Below are positions 1 to 6,391 of a stretch of DNA of 7,790 bases, one piece after another. The notes beneath the pieces were generated by a model. That model had not been told where the DNA came from and did no database searches. It saw only the letters and a program-made list of their open reading frames with translations. The stretch is from contig CAILMK010000304.1 in NCBI GenBank assembly GCA_903835275.1, positions 1 to 7,790 of the forward strand, read 5' to 3'. The position numbers and the translations under genes are program-made. This DNA is from an uncultured bacterium. GTDB lineage: Bacteria; Bacteroidota; Bacteroidia; CAILMK01. Every line of letters begins with the position of its first letter. Within the stretch, counting starts at the first letter, position 1.

Positions 1-806
1 AAAAAACGTATGGTGGTACCGGAGATGAAGAAGCGAAAAGCATAATCAAGGCTTATGATAGCGGATATATTATATTGGGGACTACAACATCAAATGATCA
101 TGACGTAACTCATTTGCATGGCAATGCCGATATCTGGATATTTAAAATTGATGATAAAGGAAAACTGCTTTGGCAAAAAACTTTTGGTGGTTCCGATGAA
201 GAAAGGGCAGCTTCTATTGTAGCTACAAATGACAGCTCTTACGTTTTTATTGGAGGCACCGCATCAAGTGATGGAGATGTACGGCTAAGCAAAGGTTCCC
301 TGGATGTTTGGGTAGGTAAGATTAAGGATACAACCCTGCTCTGGGAAAAAACGTATGGAGGAAATTCTGATGAAGTTGGAACCGGAATAGTTTATACTAA
401 TGCAAATAATGGTCTGGCATTTTCCGCGCATACAAATTCATCGGGTAATGGTGACTTGGCAGGTGATAGCCCTACAGGTGGCGAAGGAAGCCCATGGGTG
501 GTGAAATTAAATCCATCTATAACAACCGGATTGGAAGATGTAAGAAATTACCAGACTTCTGATATTTATTTATATCCTAATCCGGCAAACGCGATACTTC
601 ACTTAAAACTAAAGGAGTCTTCAAAAACGAGTTTCTCCTCAATCAGGATTAATGATGTATGTGGAAGAATAGTTTATTCATCAGGCGATATTACTTCAAA
701 AGAAAGTGATATAAACATCGATATTTCCGGATTTAAAAACGGAGTGTATTTTTTATCTGTTCAGGATAAAGATAAAGTTTGGAATCAGAAGTTTATTAAA
801 GAATGA
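1..806 (+). CDS. Secreted repeat protein with T9SS type A sorting domain (5' truncated)
   Basis: The reading frame is open from the window edge (first full codon at 3) to a TGA at 804-806, so the true start lies outside. The visible part has about three copies of a 57-58 residue repeat, starting at nucleotides 3, 177 and 348. Each opens with KT(Y/F)GG, followed by a D/E-rich stretch, then ILG/FIGGTxSxDxDV and (D)xWxxKI. Repeats of this kind are common in Bacteroidota surface proteins and probably form a beta-propeller or solenoid; that fold is inference. The C-terminal 75-80 residues, from YPNP at 573-584 to the KFIKE end, match the T9SS type A sorting domain (Por secretion tail), with a GVYFLSV strand near the end. 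The protein is therefore probably exported across the outer membrane by T9SS and released or anchored. It converges on the DUF4249 gene. No specific function can be assigned to the repeats. Confidence 0.88.
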   Translation, partial: KTYGGTGDEEAKSIIKAYDSGYIILGTTTSNDHDVTHLHGNADIWIFKIDDKGKLLWQKTFGGSDEERAASIVATNDSSYVFIGGTASSDGDVRLSKGSLDVWVGKIKDTTLLWEKTYGGNSDEVGTGIVYTNANNGLAFSAHTNSSGNGDLAGDSPTGGEGSPWVVKLNPSITTGLEDVRNYQTSDIYLYPNPANAILHLKLKESSKTSFSSIRINDVCGRIVYSSGDITSKESDINIDISGFKNGVYFLSVQDKDKVWNQKFIKE

Positions 807-817
807 TTTTAATTTTT

Positions 818-850
818 CCGTCTCTTTCGTCTATCGTCCGTCGTCTGTCT
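818..850. repeat. CGTC-rich low-complexity tract between convergent genes
   Basis: The 42-bp gap between the two convergent genes holds a degenerate run of CGTC/CGTCT words (starting at 819, 828, 835, 839 and 842, then GTCT at 847). It runs into the stop codon (849-851) of the minus-strand gene. No hairpin terminator is visible for either gene here. The tract may be a degenerate microsatellite; no function is evident. Confidence 0.45.
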
Positions 851-1922
851 ATTTTATCACAATGATCTTCTTCGTCCATGGTAGGACAGTGAAGATTCCC
901 AATCCTCCTGTTACGTTAGATGCAATGGTGGCTGGTTGTCCGAATGGATTTCCGAGGGAATTTACCGCTGCACCAACCGTGCGCAAATAATCGTAATACT
1001 CTTTACGAATGTGGAACATTTTAACTTCAATACTATCGCCCTGTTTATAGCGATAAGGCCCGCCAATCACCAGTTCCCCTCCATTATTAATGGCATCGGT
1101 AAATGTTACATCCTGTTTTAGCGGATGCCCTCTTTTCACCACGGAAGCGGAATCCATATTGAGTATCCTTGCCTGCATTCTGTAATAGTCAAGATTGTAA
1201 CTTGCGTCGTTCCATTTTACGATCAGATTGTATGTCGTATCCCGTGCGCTAAACGTTGTGCTGATGGAATTGATACTCACTGTATCCAGCCATTGTGTGG
1301 TGGATGTTGCCACCCTGCCGTTATGGTCATCAATGCTCAATGTATATACTAGCCCGGTATGGAAAAACATTCTCTTTTTGGTCGTTATATTCGGATAGTG
1401 AATATAGGTGGTGCCTATTTTTACGGAGTCCAGAGAGAAACTATAATTGAAGTATTTGTAATTGAATAATTTTATATTGCTGGTATCGCAATTATTAATC
1501 AACAGATTTTCATCCAAACGAAAGGTATAAGTTTTTCCCGCTGAATCATACGATACCGTTACATCCGCACCTTTTACCTGCAGGGAATTTAAATTGACAG
1601 GGGCAAAATAATCCTGTGTATTTGAAATAGCTGCCTGTACTCCCACCAGGTTATTTAATGCACATTCTGTAGGATCAGGGTTGCCAAGATAACACTCCAC
1701 TGCCAGCTGACTTTTGAAAGGAGGAAGGTTCAGCGGAATTTCCTGTTGCAGTTTTCTGCAGGAGGAAATGATCAGCATTGTTCCAATAAAAAATATACTT
1801 GCAAGCAGCGCAACTCCTCCCCTGTTTTTAGGGGAGGTGCCCGAAGGGCGGAGGGGTTTCTTTAGGGGGTTAGGGGGCAATAGCTGCCTGAATCTGATGA
1901 ACGTATTGATTTTAAATTTCAT
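849..1922 (-). CDS. DUF4249 family outer-membrane-associated lipoprotein
   Basis: This 357-residue protein has a hydrophobic segment at about 37-53 followed by a lipobox-like IISSC, with Cys55 as the likely lipidation site. The rest resembles DUF4249: an early (A)VEC strand, a VKGADVTVSYDSAGKTY segment near residue 120, and a late region with IEVKMFHIRKEYYDYLRT and a GNPF motif. DUF4249 proteins are typically encoded beside TonB-dependent receptors, as here, where the gene begins 4 bp after the receptor's stop codon. An accessory role in substrate capture or receptor assembly is inferred; the biochemical role of the family is not known to me. The leader is unusually long: residues about 15-36 (PPNPLKKPLRPSG...RGGV) are encoded by a GC-rich repeat-like element (1811-1879) and precede the hydrophobic core. 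Only ATG 1922 gives a complete signal sequence. Confidence 0.82.
   Translation of the reverse strand: MKFKINTFIRFRQLLPPNPLKKPLRPSGTSPKNRGGVALLASIFFIGTMLIISSCRKLQQEIPLNLPPFKSQLAVECYLGNPDPTECALNNLVGVQAAISNTQDYFAPVNLNSLQVKGADVTVSYDSAGKTYTFRLDENLLINNCDTSNIKLFNYKYFNYSFSLDSVKIGTTYIHYPNITTKKRMFFHTGLVYTLSIDDHNGRVATSTTQWLDTVSINSISTTFSARDTTYNLIVKWNDASYNLDYYRMQARILNMDSASVVKRGHPLKQDVTFTDAINNGGELVIGGPYRYKQGDSIEVKMFHIRKEYYDYLRTVGAAVNSLGNPFGQPATIASNVTGGLGIFTVLPWTKKIIVIK
1811..1879. repeat. GC-rich palindromic repeat-like element inside the lipoprotein leader
   Basis: This stretch of about 69 bp is far richer in G runs than its AT-rich surroundings. On the + strand it contains a perfect 8-bp stem CCTCCCCT/AGGGGAGG (1816-1823 with 1830-1837, 6-nt loop), a small GCCC-GAA-GGGC hairpin (1839-1849), and G-rich words (GGAGGGG, AGGGGGTTAGGGGG) up to about 1877. 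From memory, interspersed repeats of this style occur in many copies in some Bacteroidota genomes; copy number cannot be tested from one window. It is read in frame, without stops, by the minus-strand lipoprotein gene. The exact ends are uncertain. Confidence 0.6.
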
Positions 1923-1926
1923 ATTC

Positions 1927-4242
1927 TTAAAATTTAAAATTATAAGTTACCGAAGGAATAATAGGGAAGAGGGAAACCAGTTGCCCGGTATTTTGTGCAG
2001 GAAGTGTTAATCCACCCGGCTGTTTAGCATAAGTTGTTTCAATATAAATGAAGTACGGATTTCTCCTGTTCAGTGCATTGTAAATACTAAAGCTTAAATC
2101 AGATGAACCCCACTTGGGATGGAATTTCCAAACCAGTCCAAGGTCCAGGCGCATATAGTAAGGCATCCGGTAATTATCCCTTTCCTGGTATACCGGAACA
2201 ATATTGTTTCTCGAGTAATCAATCCCCTGGACGGCTGCATAACCAATAGGCATGGTGGTAAGCGTGCCGGTATTATAGATAAACGACATGGAAAAACTCA
2301 GGCGTTTATTTATCTCATAAATGGCCACCACCTTGATGTCATTTCGAACATCGTATTTAGGCTTGATGGTTTGATAAGGCGCCAGCAAACTATCAAAGTG
2401 TCGGTAACTCCATGCAAGTGTATAACCAATCCATCCAGTTAACCTTCCTTCTGATTTCTGTATTAATAATTCATTTCCATAACTCCATCCTTTTCCGAAA
2501 ATGAATTCCTGTTCCAGATTGGGATTTAAAAATAACTGGGCACCGTCTTTAAAATCAACCTGGTTGTAAAGCCATTTATAATACACTTCATCAGTGACAG
2601 TAATTTTATCTCCGAAAATAAGTGTTGTAAAACCGGTAGCAATCTGGTCTGCCTTTTGCGGTTTCACAATTCTTGTGGTGGGATACCATACATCCGTTGG
2701 AAGGGATGCACCGGAATTGGAAACCAGATGCACATATTGTGACATGCGCGTATAACTCAATTTCCAGGATGTTACATCACCTAGTTTATATCTTGCTGCT
2801 ACCCGCGGTTCAGGATTCACGCTGTTGTTGCCTTTGTAATTGAAGGCAGAAAGACGCGCTCCGTAATTTATTTTCAATGGCTCGGATACCTGCCAGTCAT
2901 CCGATGCATAAATAGCTTCATCTGCTCCGAAGAGTGTGTTGTTGTTATGAAAATTTAAACTGTTATCAGATGAGTTTAACTGGAAGCGTCCCACGCCGAA
3001 AGTATGATACGTAAAATCCCCGCCAAACTTTATTGCGTGCGCTACATTAGGAGTATAATCAAACTCTTCTTTCAATGCCCAGTCCTGTATACTGCTGCCC
3101 ACCGAAAAGCTGAAAATATCAGCAGTGCTGCCAATGGTGTACTGGTAATTTGTATAGGTGGCTGTTGAATTCAGGAATAACTTGGGACCAAATAAATGAT
3201 TCCAGCGTGCCGTGCCTGTTGCATTTCCCCAGTCAAAAGAAAAATTGAATGGAGAACGATTGTACCCGAAAACATCCCTTCCGAAATAACCCGATAGATA
3301 GAGCCTGTTGGATGAATCTATTGTATAATTTATCTTTGCGTTCAGGTCATAAAAATAATAATCCGGAATAGGATTATATGTTGGGTCACTGGCTTGTGAT
3401 TTATTATACGCCTTGGTGAATAAATCCACATACGTACGCCGTGCGGAAATAATAAAAGAGCACTTGTTTTTGATCAGCGGTCCCTGGAATAATAAACGTG
3501 AGGAAATTAATCCGATACCACCTTCAGTAGAAAATTTATTGGAATTCCCTTCCTTCAGGTTTACATCAATGACGGAAGAAAGCCTTCCACCATAATTGGC
3601 AGGATAACCGCCCTTATATAATTCAAAGTTTTTAACAGCGTCCCCGTTGAATACAGAAAAGAAACCGAATAAGTGTGAGGCATTATATACCGTGGCACCA
3701 TCCAGTAAGATCAGGTTCTGGTCAGGGCCGCCACCGCGCACATAAAATCCGGTGGTCCCTTCGGAGCCACCCTGCACACCCGGCAATAATTGCAGTGTTT
3801 TAAGGATATCCACTTCCCCGAATAGCACCGGAAGTTTTTTCACATCTTCCATACTTACCTCAATCTTGCCCATCTGGGTTTTTTCTACTTGCTGGCGGCC
3901 GCTATTTGCATTATCGGTTACTTCATTCAATTGCTTATCAGAAGAGGAGGAAAGCAAATAATCCTTTCGTATGTTTTTAGCAAGTTTCAGGCTGTCCTTC
4001 TCCTCCATAAAGCCGATATAGGATATTTTAAGATGGTAGTATCCTGCAGGAAGTGTAATGCTGTAATAACCGAAATCATTGGTAATTGCACCGTTTTTGG
4101 TTTCAACTACTGATACGGCTGCACCTGTAAGATTTTCTCCGGAGCTTTTATCACGGACGTATCCGCTTATGGTTATTTTATCCTGCGCATGGATATAATG
4201 GCAGGTCAGAAGAAGGATGGCAATTAAAAAGTACTTTTTCAT
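1927..4242 (-). CDS. TonB-dependent outer-membrane receptor with carboxypeptidase-like regulatory domain
   Basis: This 771-residue protein starts at ATG 4242; a TTG two codons upstream is in frame but less likely. Residues 1-20 are a signal peptide (MKKYFLIAILLL, ending HAQ). Residues about 23-100 form a carboxypeptidase-D regulatory-like beta-sandwich (ISGYVRD...GAAVSVVETKNGAITNDFGYYSITLPAGYY). Residues about 128-228 form the plug, with LQLLPGVQGG, FYVRGGGPDQNLILLDG and a YPANYGGRLSSVIDV end. The remainder is the beta-barrel, ending in the aromatic strand VTYNFKF. It is shorter than SusC-type receptors (about 1000 residues), and the downstream partner is a DUF4249 lipoprotein, not a SusD. 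It should import a substrate across the outer membrane using TonB energy. The substrate cannot be told from sequence. It lies 105-110 bp downstream of the isomerase gene with a perfect dyad in the gap. Confidence 0.93.
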   Translation of the reverse strand: MKKYFLIAILLLTCHYIHAQDKITISGYVRDKSSGENLTGAAVSVVETKNGAITNDFGYYSITLPAGYYHLKISYIGFMEEKDSLKLAKNIRKDYLLSSSSDKQLNEVTDNANSGRQQVEKTQMGKIEVSMEDVKKLPVLFGEVDILKTLQLLPGVQGGSEGTTGFYVRGGGPDQNLILLDGATVYNASHLFGFFSVFNGDAVKNFELYKGGYPANYGGRLSSVIDVNLKEGNSNKFSTEGGIGLISSRLLFQGPLIKNKCSFIISARRTYVDLFTKAYNKSQASDPTYNPIPDYYFYDLNAKINYTIDSSNRLYLSGYFGRDVFGYNRSPFNFSFDWGNATGTARWNHLFGPKLFLNSTATYTNYQYTIGSTADIFSFSVGSSIQDWALKEEFDYTPNVAHAIKFGGDFTYHTFGVGRFQLNSSDNSLNFHNNNTLFGADEAIYASDDWQVSEPLKINYGARLSAFNYKGNNSVNPEPRVAARYKLGDVTSWKLSYTRMSQYVHLVSNSGASLPTDVWYPTTRIVKPQKADQIATGFTTLIFGDKITVTDEVYYKWLYNQVDFKDGAQLFLNPNLEQEFIFGKGWSYGNELLIQKSEGRLTGWIGYTLAWSYRHFDSLLAPYQTIKPKYDVRNDIKVVAIYEINKRLSFSMSFIYNTGTLTTMPIGYAAVQGIDYSRNNIVPVYQERDNYRMPYYMRLDLGLVWKFHPKWGSSDLSFSIYNALNRRNPYFIYIETTYAKQPGGLTLPAQNTGQLVSLFPIIPSVTYNFKF

Positions 4243-4325
4243 TGTCAAGTCAGGCAGTCTGCAAGGTATCCCACTTGATAAAAGGATATCTATTGTACGA
4301 AGTGATAGACGCAGAAGTGGGGTGG

Positions 4326-4348
4326 ATATTTTAAATGCTTTAAAATAT
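4326..4348. promoter_or_regulatory. Perfect 23-bp inverted repeat upstream of the receptor operon
   Basis: The arm ATATTTTAAA (4326-4335) is followed by TGC and then its exact reverse complement (4339-4348). It lies between the isomerase stop codon (4354-4356) and the receptor start (4242). A near-consensus -7 element on the minus strand, TATATTTT (4342-4349, consensus TAnnTTTG), overlaps the distal arm, but no TTG lies at 17-23 bp upstream. It could be an operator or an mRNA hairpin after the isomerase gene; sequence alone does not decide. Confidence 0.45.
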
Positions 4349-4353
4349 AGATA

Positions 4354-5328
4354 CTACTTGCTGCTCAGGAAATTCTTCAACCCATTAATATTGGTGATCA
4401 GGGAAGAATTAACTCCCTTCAGGTCTGCCAGTAATAATGAGATCCAATCAAGCACATAAATGTTTTCATATATGGATCCAATGGCTGAATTCACACTCAA
4501 TTCAAAAAGCGTATTATCGTTGTTTTCAAGAAGATCTTTCAGGAAACTGAAGCGTAATTCTGTACGCTCGTTACTGTGACTATTCAGGAAAAAGAAAACG
4601 GAATTCATTTGACCGTAATACGATTCTATCACATTATGGTTTGATTCCGGAAGTTCGTGAAGGAATGCCTCATCCTTGGTATTCTCCTGTATTTGCTGGC
4701 AAAAACGCAATCCCACAGGATTGGTTATATAATCTGTAACAACGACGATTTTTTTTGGATATCCGGATTTGAATTTCTCTACAAATTCATTTGCCTGCGT
4801 TATGTAATGATCTGTGTTTTTTAATTTTTCGGCGACTGCGTGCAGTGGTATTTTAACTTCGTTATGGAATAACTCCCCGAAGAATTGCAATAAATAAGTC
4901 AGGGAATACCCGAGTGCCATTCTTGGCTGGAATCCCGGAAGTGCCCTGTAAATAGTATGCCCTGCATTTTCTGCAAGTTCTGCAAGTTTTCCACCAGTGG
5001 TTACAGCAACGATAGTGCAGCCCTTTTTGCTTGCCGCATCATACATTGCCAGTGTTTCCTCGGTATTCCCGCTGTACGAACTCATGATCGCGAGCGTTTT
5101 GGAAGAAGCATATTCAGGCAAAACGTAATCCGAGATCACTTCTATTGGAAGCGATGACGTATTGAATAACAAACTTTTAGCGATCCTTCCTGCAATACCG
5201 GAACCTCCGAGGCCGGATAGGATGATATTATTGAAATTACCTGCCTTTAATCCATGAGGTTGATAGTTGGCAAGTGCATAACTGATTTGCTCGGGGAATT
5301 TTGCCAGGTCGTCTTTTTGATATTTCAT
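4354..5328 (-). CDS. Bifunctional phosphoglucose/phosphomannose isomerase (SIS domain)
   Basis: This 324-residue cytoplasmic enzyme is predicted to interconvert glucose-6-P or mannose-6-P with fructose-6-P. The N-terminal SIS domain carries GLGGSGIAG (39-47) and the sugar-phosphate loop SSYSGNTEET (83-92). PRMALGY (135-141) follows before the second SIS half. Two motifs typical of the bifunctional PGI/PMI family are present: QENTK with Glu215 and ELPESNHN with His231. Their 16-residue spacing matches, from memory, the catalytic Glu203/His219 pair of the Pyrobaculum aerophilum enzyme. The length is normal for the family. Start ATG 5328 gives an intact domain. A -7 element (5367-5374) sits about 38 bp upstream, suggesting its own promoter. 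It is not functionally linked to the downstream receptor in any obvious way. Confidence 0.9.
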   Translation of the reverse strand: MKYQKDDLAKFPEQISYALANYQPHGLKAGNFNNIILSGLGGSGIAGRIAKSLLFNTSSLPIEVISDYVLPEYASSKTLAIMSSYSGNTEETLAMYDAASKKGCTIVAVTTGGKLAELAENAGHTIYRALPGFQPRMALGYSLTYLLQFFGELFHNEVKIPLHAVAEKLKNTDHYITQANEFVEKFKSGYPKKIVVVTDYITNPVGLRFCQQIQENTKDEAFLHELPESNHNVIESYYGQMNSVFFFLNSHSNERTELRFSFLKDLLENNDNTLFELSVNSAIGSIYENIYVLDWISLLLADLKGVNSSLITNINGLKNFLSSK

Positions 5329-5366
5329 AAAATAAGAATAGAGAGTCTGTTATTGATATTTTGGGG

Positions 5367-5374
5367 CAAAATTA
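5367..5374 (-). promoter_or_regulatory. Candidate -7 promoter element for the isomerase gene
   Basis: The minus strand reads TAATTTTG, a full match to the Bacteroidota -7 consensus TAnnTTTG, in the 76-bp gap between the GNAT stop and the isomerase start. No good -33 TTG is seen at 17-23 bp upstream. The expected transcript would have a leader of about 35 nt. The element overlaps a short inverted repeat, ATTTTG-GGG-CAAAAT (5358-5372). Confidence 0.45.
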
Positions 5375-5404
5375 GGGATTTATCAGAGGAAAACTGTTAT
5401 TAAA

Positions 5405-5842
5405 TCATAACTTCTTTCTCATACTGCGGTGAGGGATACCAACCTCTGTAAAAGGCTCTCCGTAAATCTCATAGCGGAGGCTAAGATAAAAAGGCACCGC
5501 CGTTTCCCGTGCATTAAGGACCATCTCATCAGCTCCCTTGTGCCTCGCAATTTCCTCGGAATAGACAACGAGGGCTTTCCCGATTCCCTGCCCCTGCAAA
5601 TGATCGTCCACTGCCACTTGGCGCATTTTCATTTTGCCGTTTTCCAGGGGAGTAAGGATCAGGCAGGCAACTATTTTATCATCCTGAAATGCTGCCAGGT
5701 GAAGGTCATGGTTCTCGGCTATCAGCTGGGAATATCCAAAATCAAGATTTAGAGGTATCCTTAAAATTTTATAGCGCAATGCCACTGAATCCCAGTATTC
5801 AAGGGAGCCATGTTGAAGTGTTTTGCAAAGGATTTCCGGCAT
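5405..5842 (-). CDS. GNAT family N-acetyltransferase
   Basis: From ATG 5842 this is a 145-residue single-domain acetyltransferase. The acetyl-CoA binding motif A is clear: MRQVAVDDHLQGQGIGKAL (73-91), with the Q-x-x-G-x-G pyrophosphate loop at 83-88. It is followed by a motif B-like segment with LNAR (109-112) and FYLSLRYEIYGEPF (118-131), and ends with GIPHRSM. The N-terminal ALRYKILRIPL segment is common in small GNATs of this group. The acceptor substrate is unknown. The ATG lies 2 bp after the stop of the Fur-family gene, which indicates co-transcription and probably translational coupling. An in-frame TTG at 5872 would overlap the upstream gene by 28 bp and adds nothing recognisable, so it was not chosen. 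Confidence 0.88.
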   Translation of the reverse strand: MPEILCKTLQHGSLEYWDSVALRYKILRIPLNLDFGYSQLIAENHDLHLAAFQDDKIVACLILTPLENGKMKMRQVAVDDHLQGQGIGKALVVYSEEIARHKGADEMVLNARETAVPFYLSLRYEIYGEPFTEVGIPHRSMRKKL

Positions 5843-5844
5843 AA

Positions 5845-6282
5845 TTAGTCGATTGCGCGGCAATTTTTGCAAATACCCTGAATAAGAATATTGGTTTGGA
5901 TAAATGTGTAGCCTTCAGGCTCCTTGAAATGCGGAAAAGGTAATTCGTCCAGGCAATTGGTATTCCCGCAGATATTACATTTAAAATGAATATGCTCGTC
6001 CTGATGCGCTTCAGAGGTGCAGTCGTGAGAGCAAAAAGCATAGCGTGCTGCTCCTGCATCATCGGGCACTTTATGAATGAGTCCTTTTTCAAGGAAACTG
6101 GTCAGCGTCCTATAGAGGGTTACCCGGTCAAACTCATCACCGAGGCTTTTTTCAAGGTCGGGCTGGGAAAGGGCATGCTCATTATCAATAAAAAATTTCA
6201 GGGCGCGGATTCGCGAAGCGGTCACACGAAGATCATGTTCCTGCAAAAGATGTTCGGCCCTGTGAGAAGAATTTGTCACCAT
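5845..6282 (-). CDS. Fur family metal-responsive transcriptional regulator
   Basis: This 145-residue protein has the Fur-family winged-helix DNA-binding domain (about 10-72), including LRVTASRIRAL and the recognition-helix segment DRVTLYRTL (52-60). The dimerisation and metal-binding domain follows, with HIHFKCNIC (His97, His99, Cys102, Cys105) and a C-terminal CKNC (Cys138, Cys141). The two CxxC pairs form the usual structural zinc site. Extra cysteines at 84, 88 and 110 are present. It should bind DNA as a dimer in response to a metal (Fe, Zn) or peroxide; the subgroup (Fur, Zur or PerR) cannot be settled. The PEGY and GICKNC region is reminiscent of Zur-type members, which is only a weak hint. 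It is the first gene of a likely operon with the GNAT gene. Direct repeats flanking its -7 element suggest autoregulation. Confidence 0.9.
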   Translation of the reverse strand: MVTNSSHRAEHLLQEHDLRVTASRIRALKFFIDNEHALSQPDLEKSLGDEFDRVTLYRTLTSFLEKGLIHKVPDDAGAARYAFCSHDCTSEAHQDEHIHFKCNICGNTNCLDELPFPHFKEPEGYTFIQTNILIQGICKNCRAID

Positions 6283-6310
6283 AAATCAATACAAATATAC
6301 ATAAGTCAAT
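6281..6310. promoter_or_regulatory. Paired 10-bp direct repeats flanking the -7 element (candidate operator)
   Basis: On the + strand ATAAATCAAT (6281-6290) and ATAAGTCAAT (6301-6310) are identical at 9 of 10 positions. They are separated by exactly 10 bp, so their period is 20 bp, about two helical turns. The spacer contains the -7 element of the Fur-family gene, and the proximal copy overlaps its start codon (6280-6282). This geometry suits a repressor that blocks its own promoter, but it is not a classical Fur-box palindrome. Confidence 0.45.
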
Positions 6311-6326
6311 AAAATAAGGTTGCAAA
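6292..6326 (-). promoter_or_regulatory. Candidate Bacteroidota promoter for the Fur-family/GNAT operon
   Basis: The minus strand has TATATTTG (6292-6299), a perfect TAnnTTTG -7 element. TTTG (6323-6326) lies 23 bp further upstream, at the edge of the 17-23 bp spacing described for flavobacterial promoters. Transcription should start near 6286-6288, which leaves only about 4-6 nt before the ATG at 6282, so the mRNA would be nearly leaderless. Confidence 0.6.
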
Positions 6327-6340
6327 AGGCATGCTAAAAT

Positions 6341-6367
6341 AAAAAAGGGCGGACTCAAAGCCCGCCC
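6341..6367 (-). terminator. Intrinsic terminator of the T9SS/PCMD-like gene
   Basis: Reading the minus strand, GGGCGG pairs with CCGCCC (6362-6367 with 6347-6352). The stem extends inward by two pairs after one mismatch, around a 3-nt loop, and is followed by six T residues (6346-6341) and further T-rich sequence. It lies about 25-45 bp past the stop at 6392. It separates this gene from the Fur-family promoter, which starts immediately beyond it. Confidence 0.85.
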
Positions 6368-6391
6368 CTTTAAAATTATTATTCTGAATTA

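Noticed and set aside
1839..1849. GCCC-GAA-GGGC as an independent terminator or regulator
   Set aside because: The stem is only 4 bp, has no T tract, and is better seen as part of the larger repeat-like element.
849..1922. The receptor partner as a SusD-family protein
   Set aside because: It is too short (357 against about 450-600 residues) and lacks a SusD-like helical repeat pattern; the sequence fits DUF4249.
1714..2010. Open + strand frame across the start of the DUF4249 gene and the end of the receptor gene
   Set aside because: It is antisense to two well-supported genes. Its proline/glycine-rich middle (PPLFLGEVPEGRRGFF) is only the translated GC-rich repeat on the other strand.
4243..4248. 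In-frame TTG start two codons upstream of the receptor gene
   Set aside because: The ATG at 4242 begins a standard signal peptide (MKKYF...); the TTG adds only two residues and has no supporting signal.
4342..4349. TATATTTT as a definite -7 promoter element for the receptor operon
   Set aside because: The last consensus base is missing and no TTG lies at 17-23 bp upstream; it is mentioned only as overlapping the dyad.
5843..5872. In-frame TTG start at 5872 extending the GNAT protein by 10 residues
   Set aside because: It would overlap the Fur-family gene; ATG 5842 lies 2 bp after that gene's stop and keeps the whole domain.
5799..6092. Second minus-strand open frame overlapping the Fur-family and GNAT genes
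   Set aside because: It is an out-of-frame shadow of the Fur-family gene with no recognisable domain; both overlapping genes have clear motifs.
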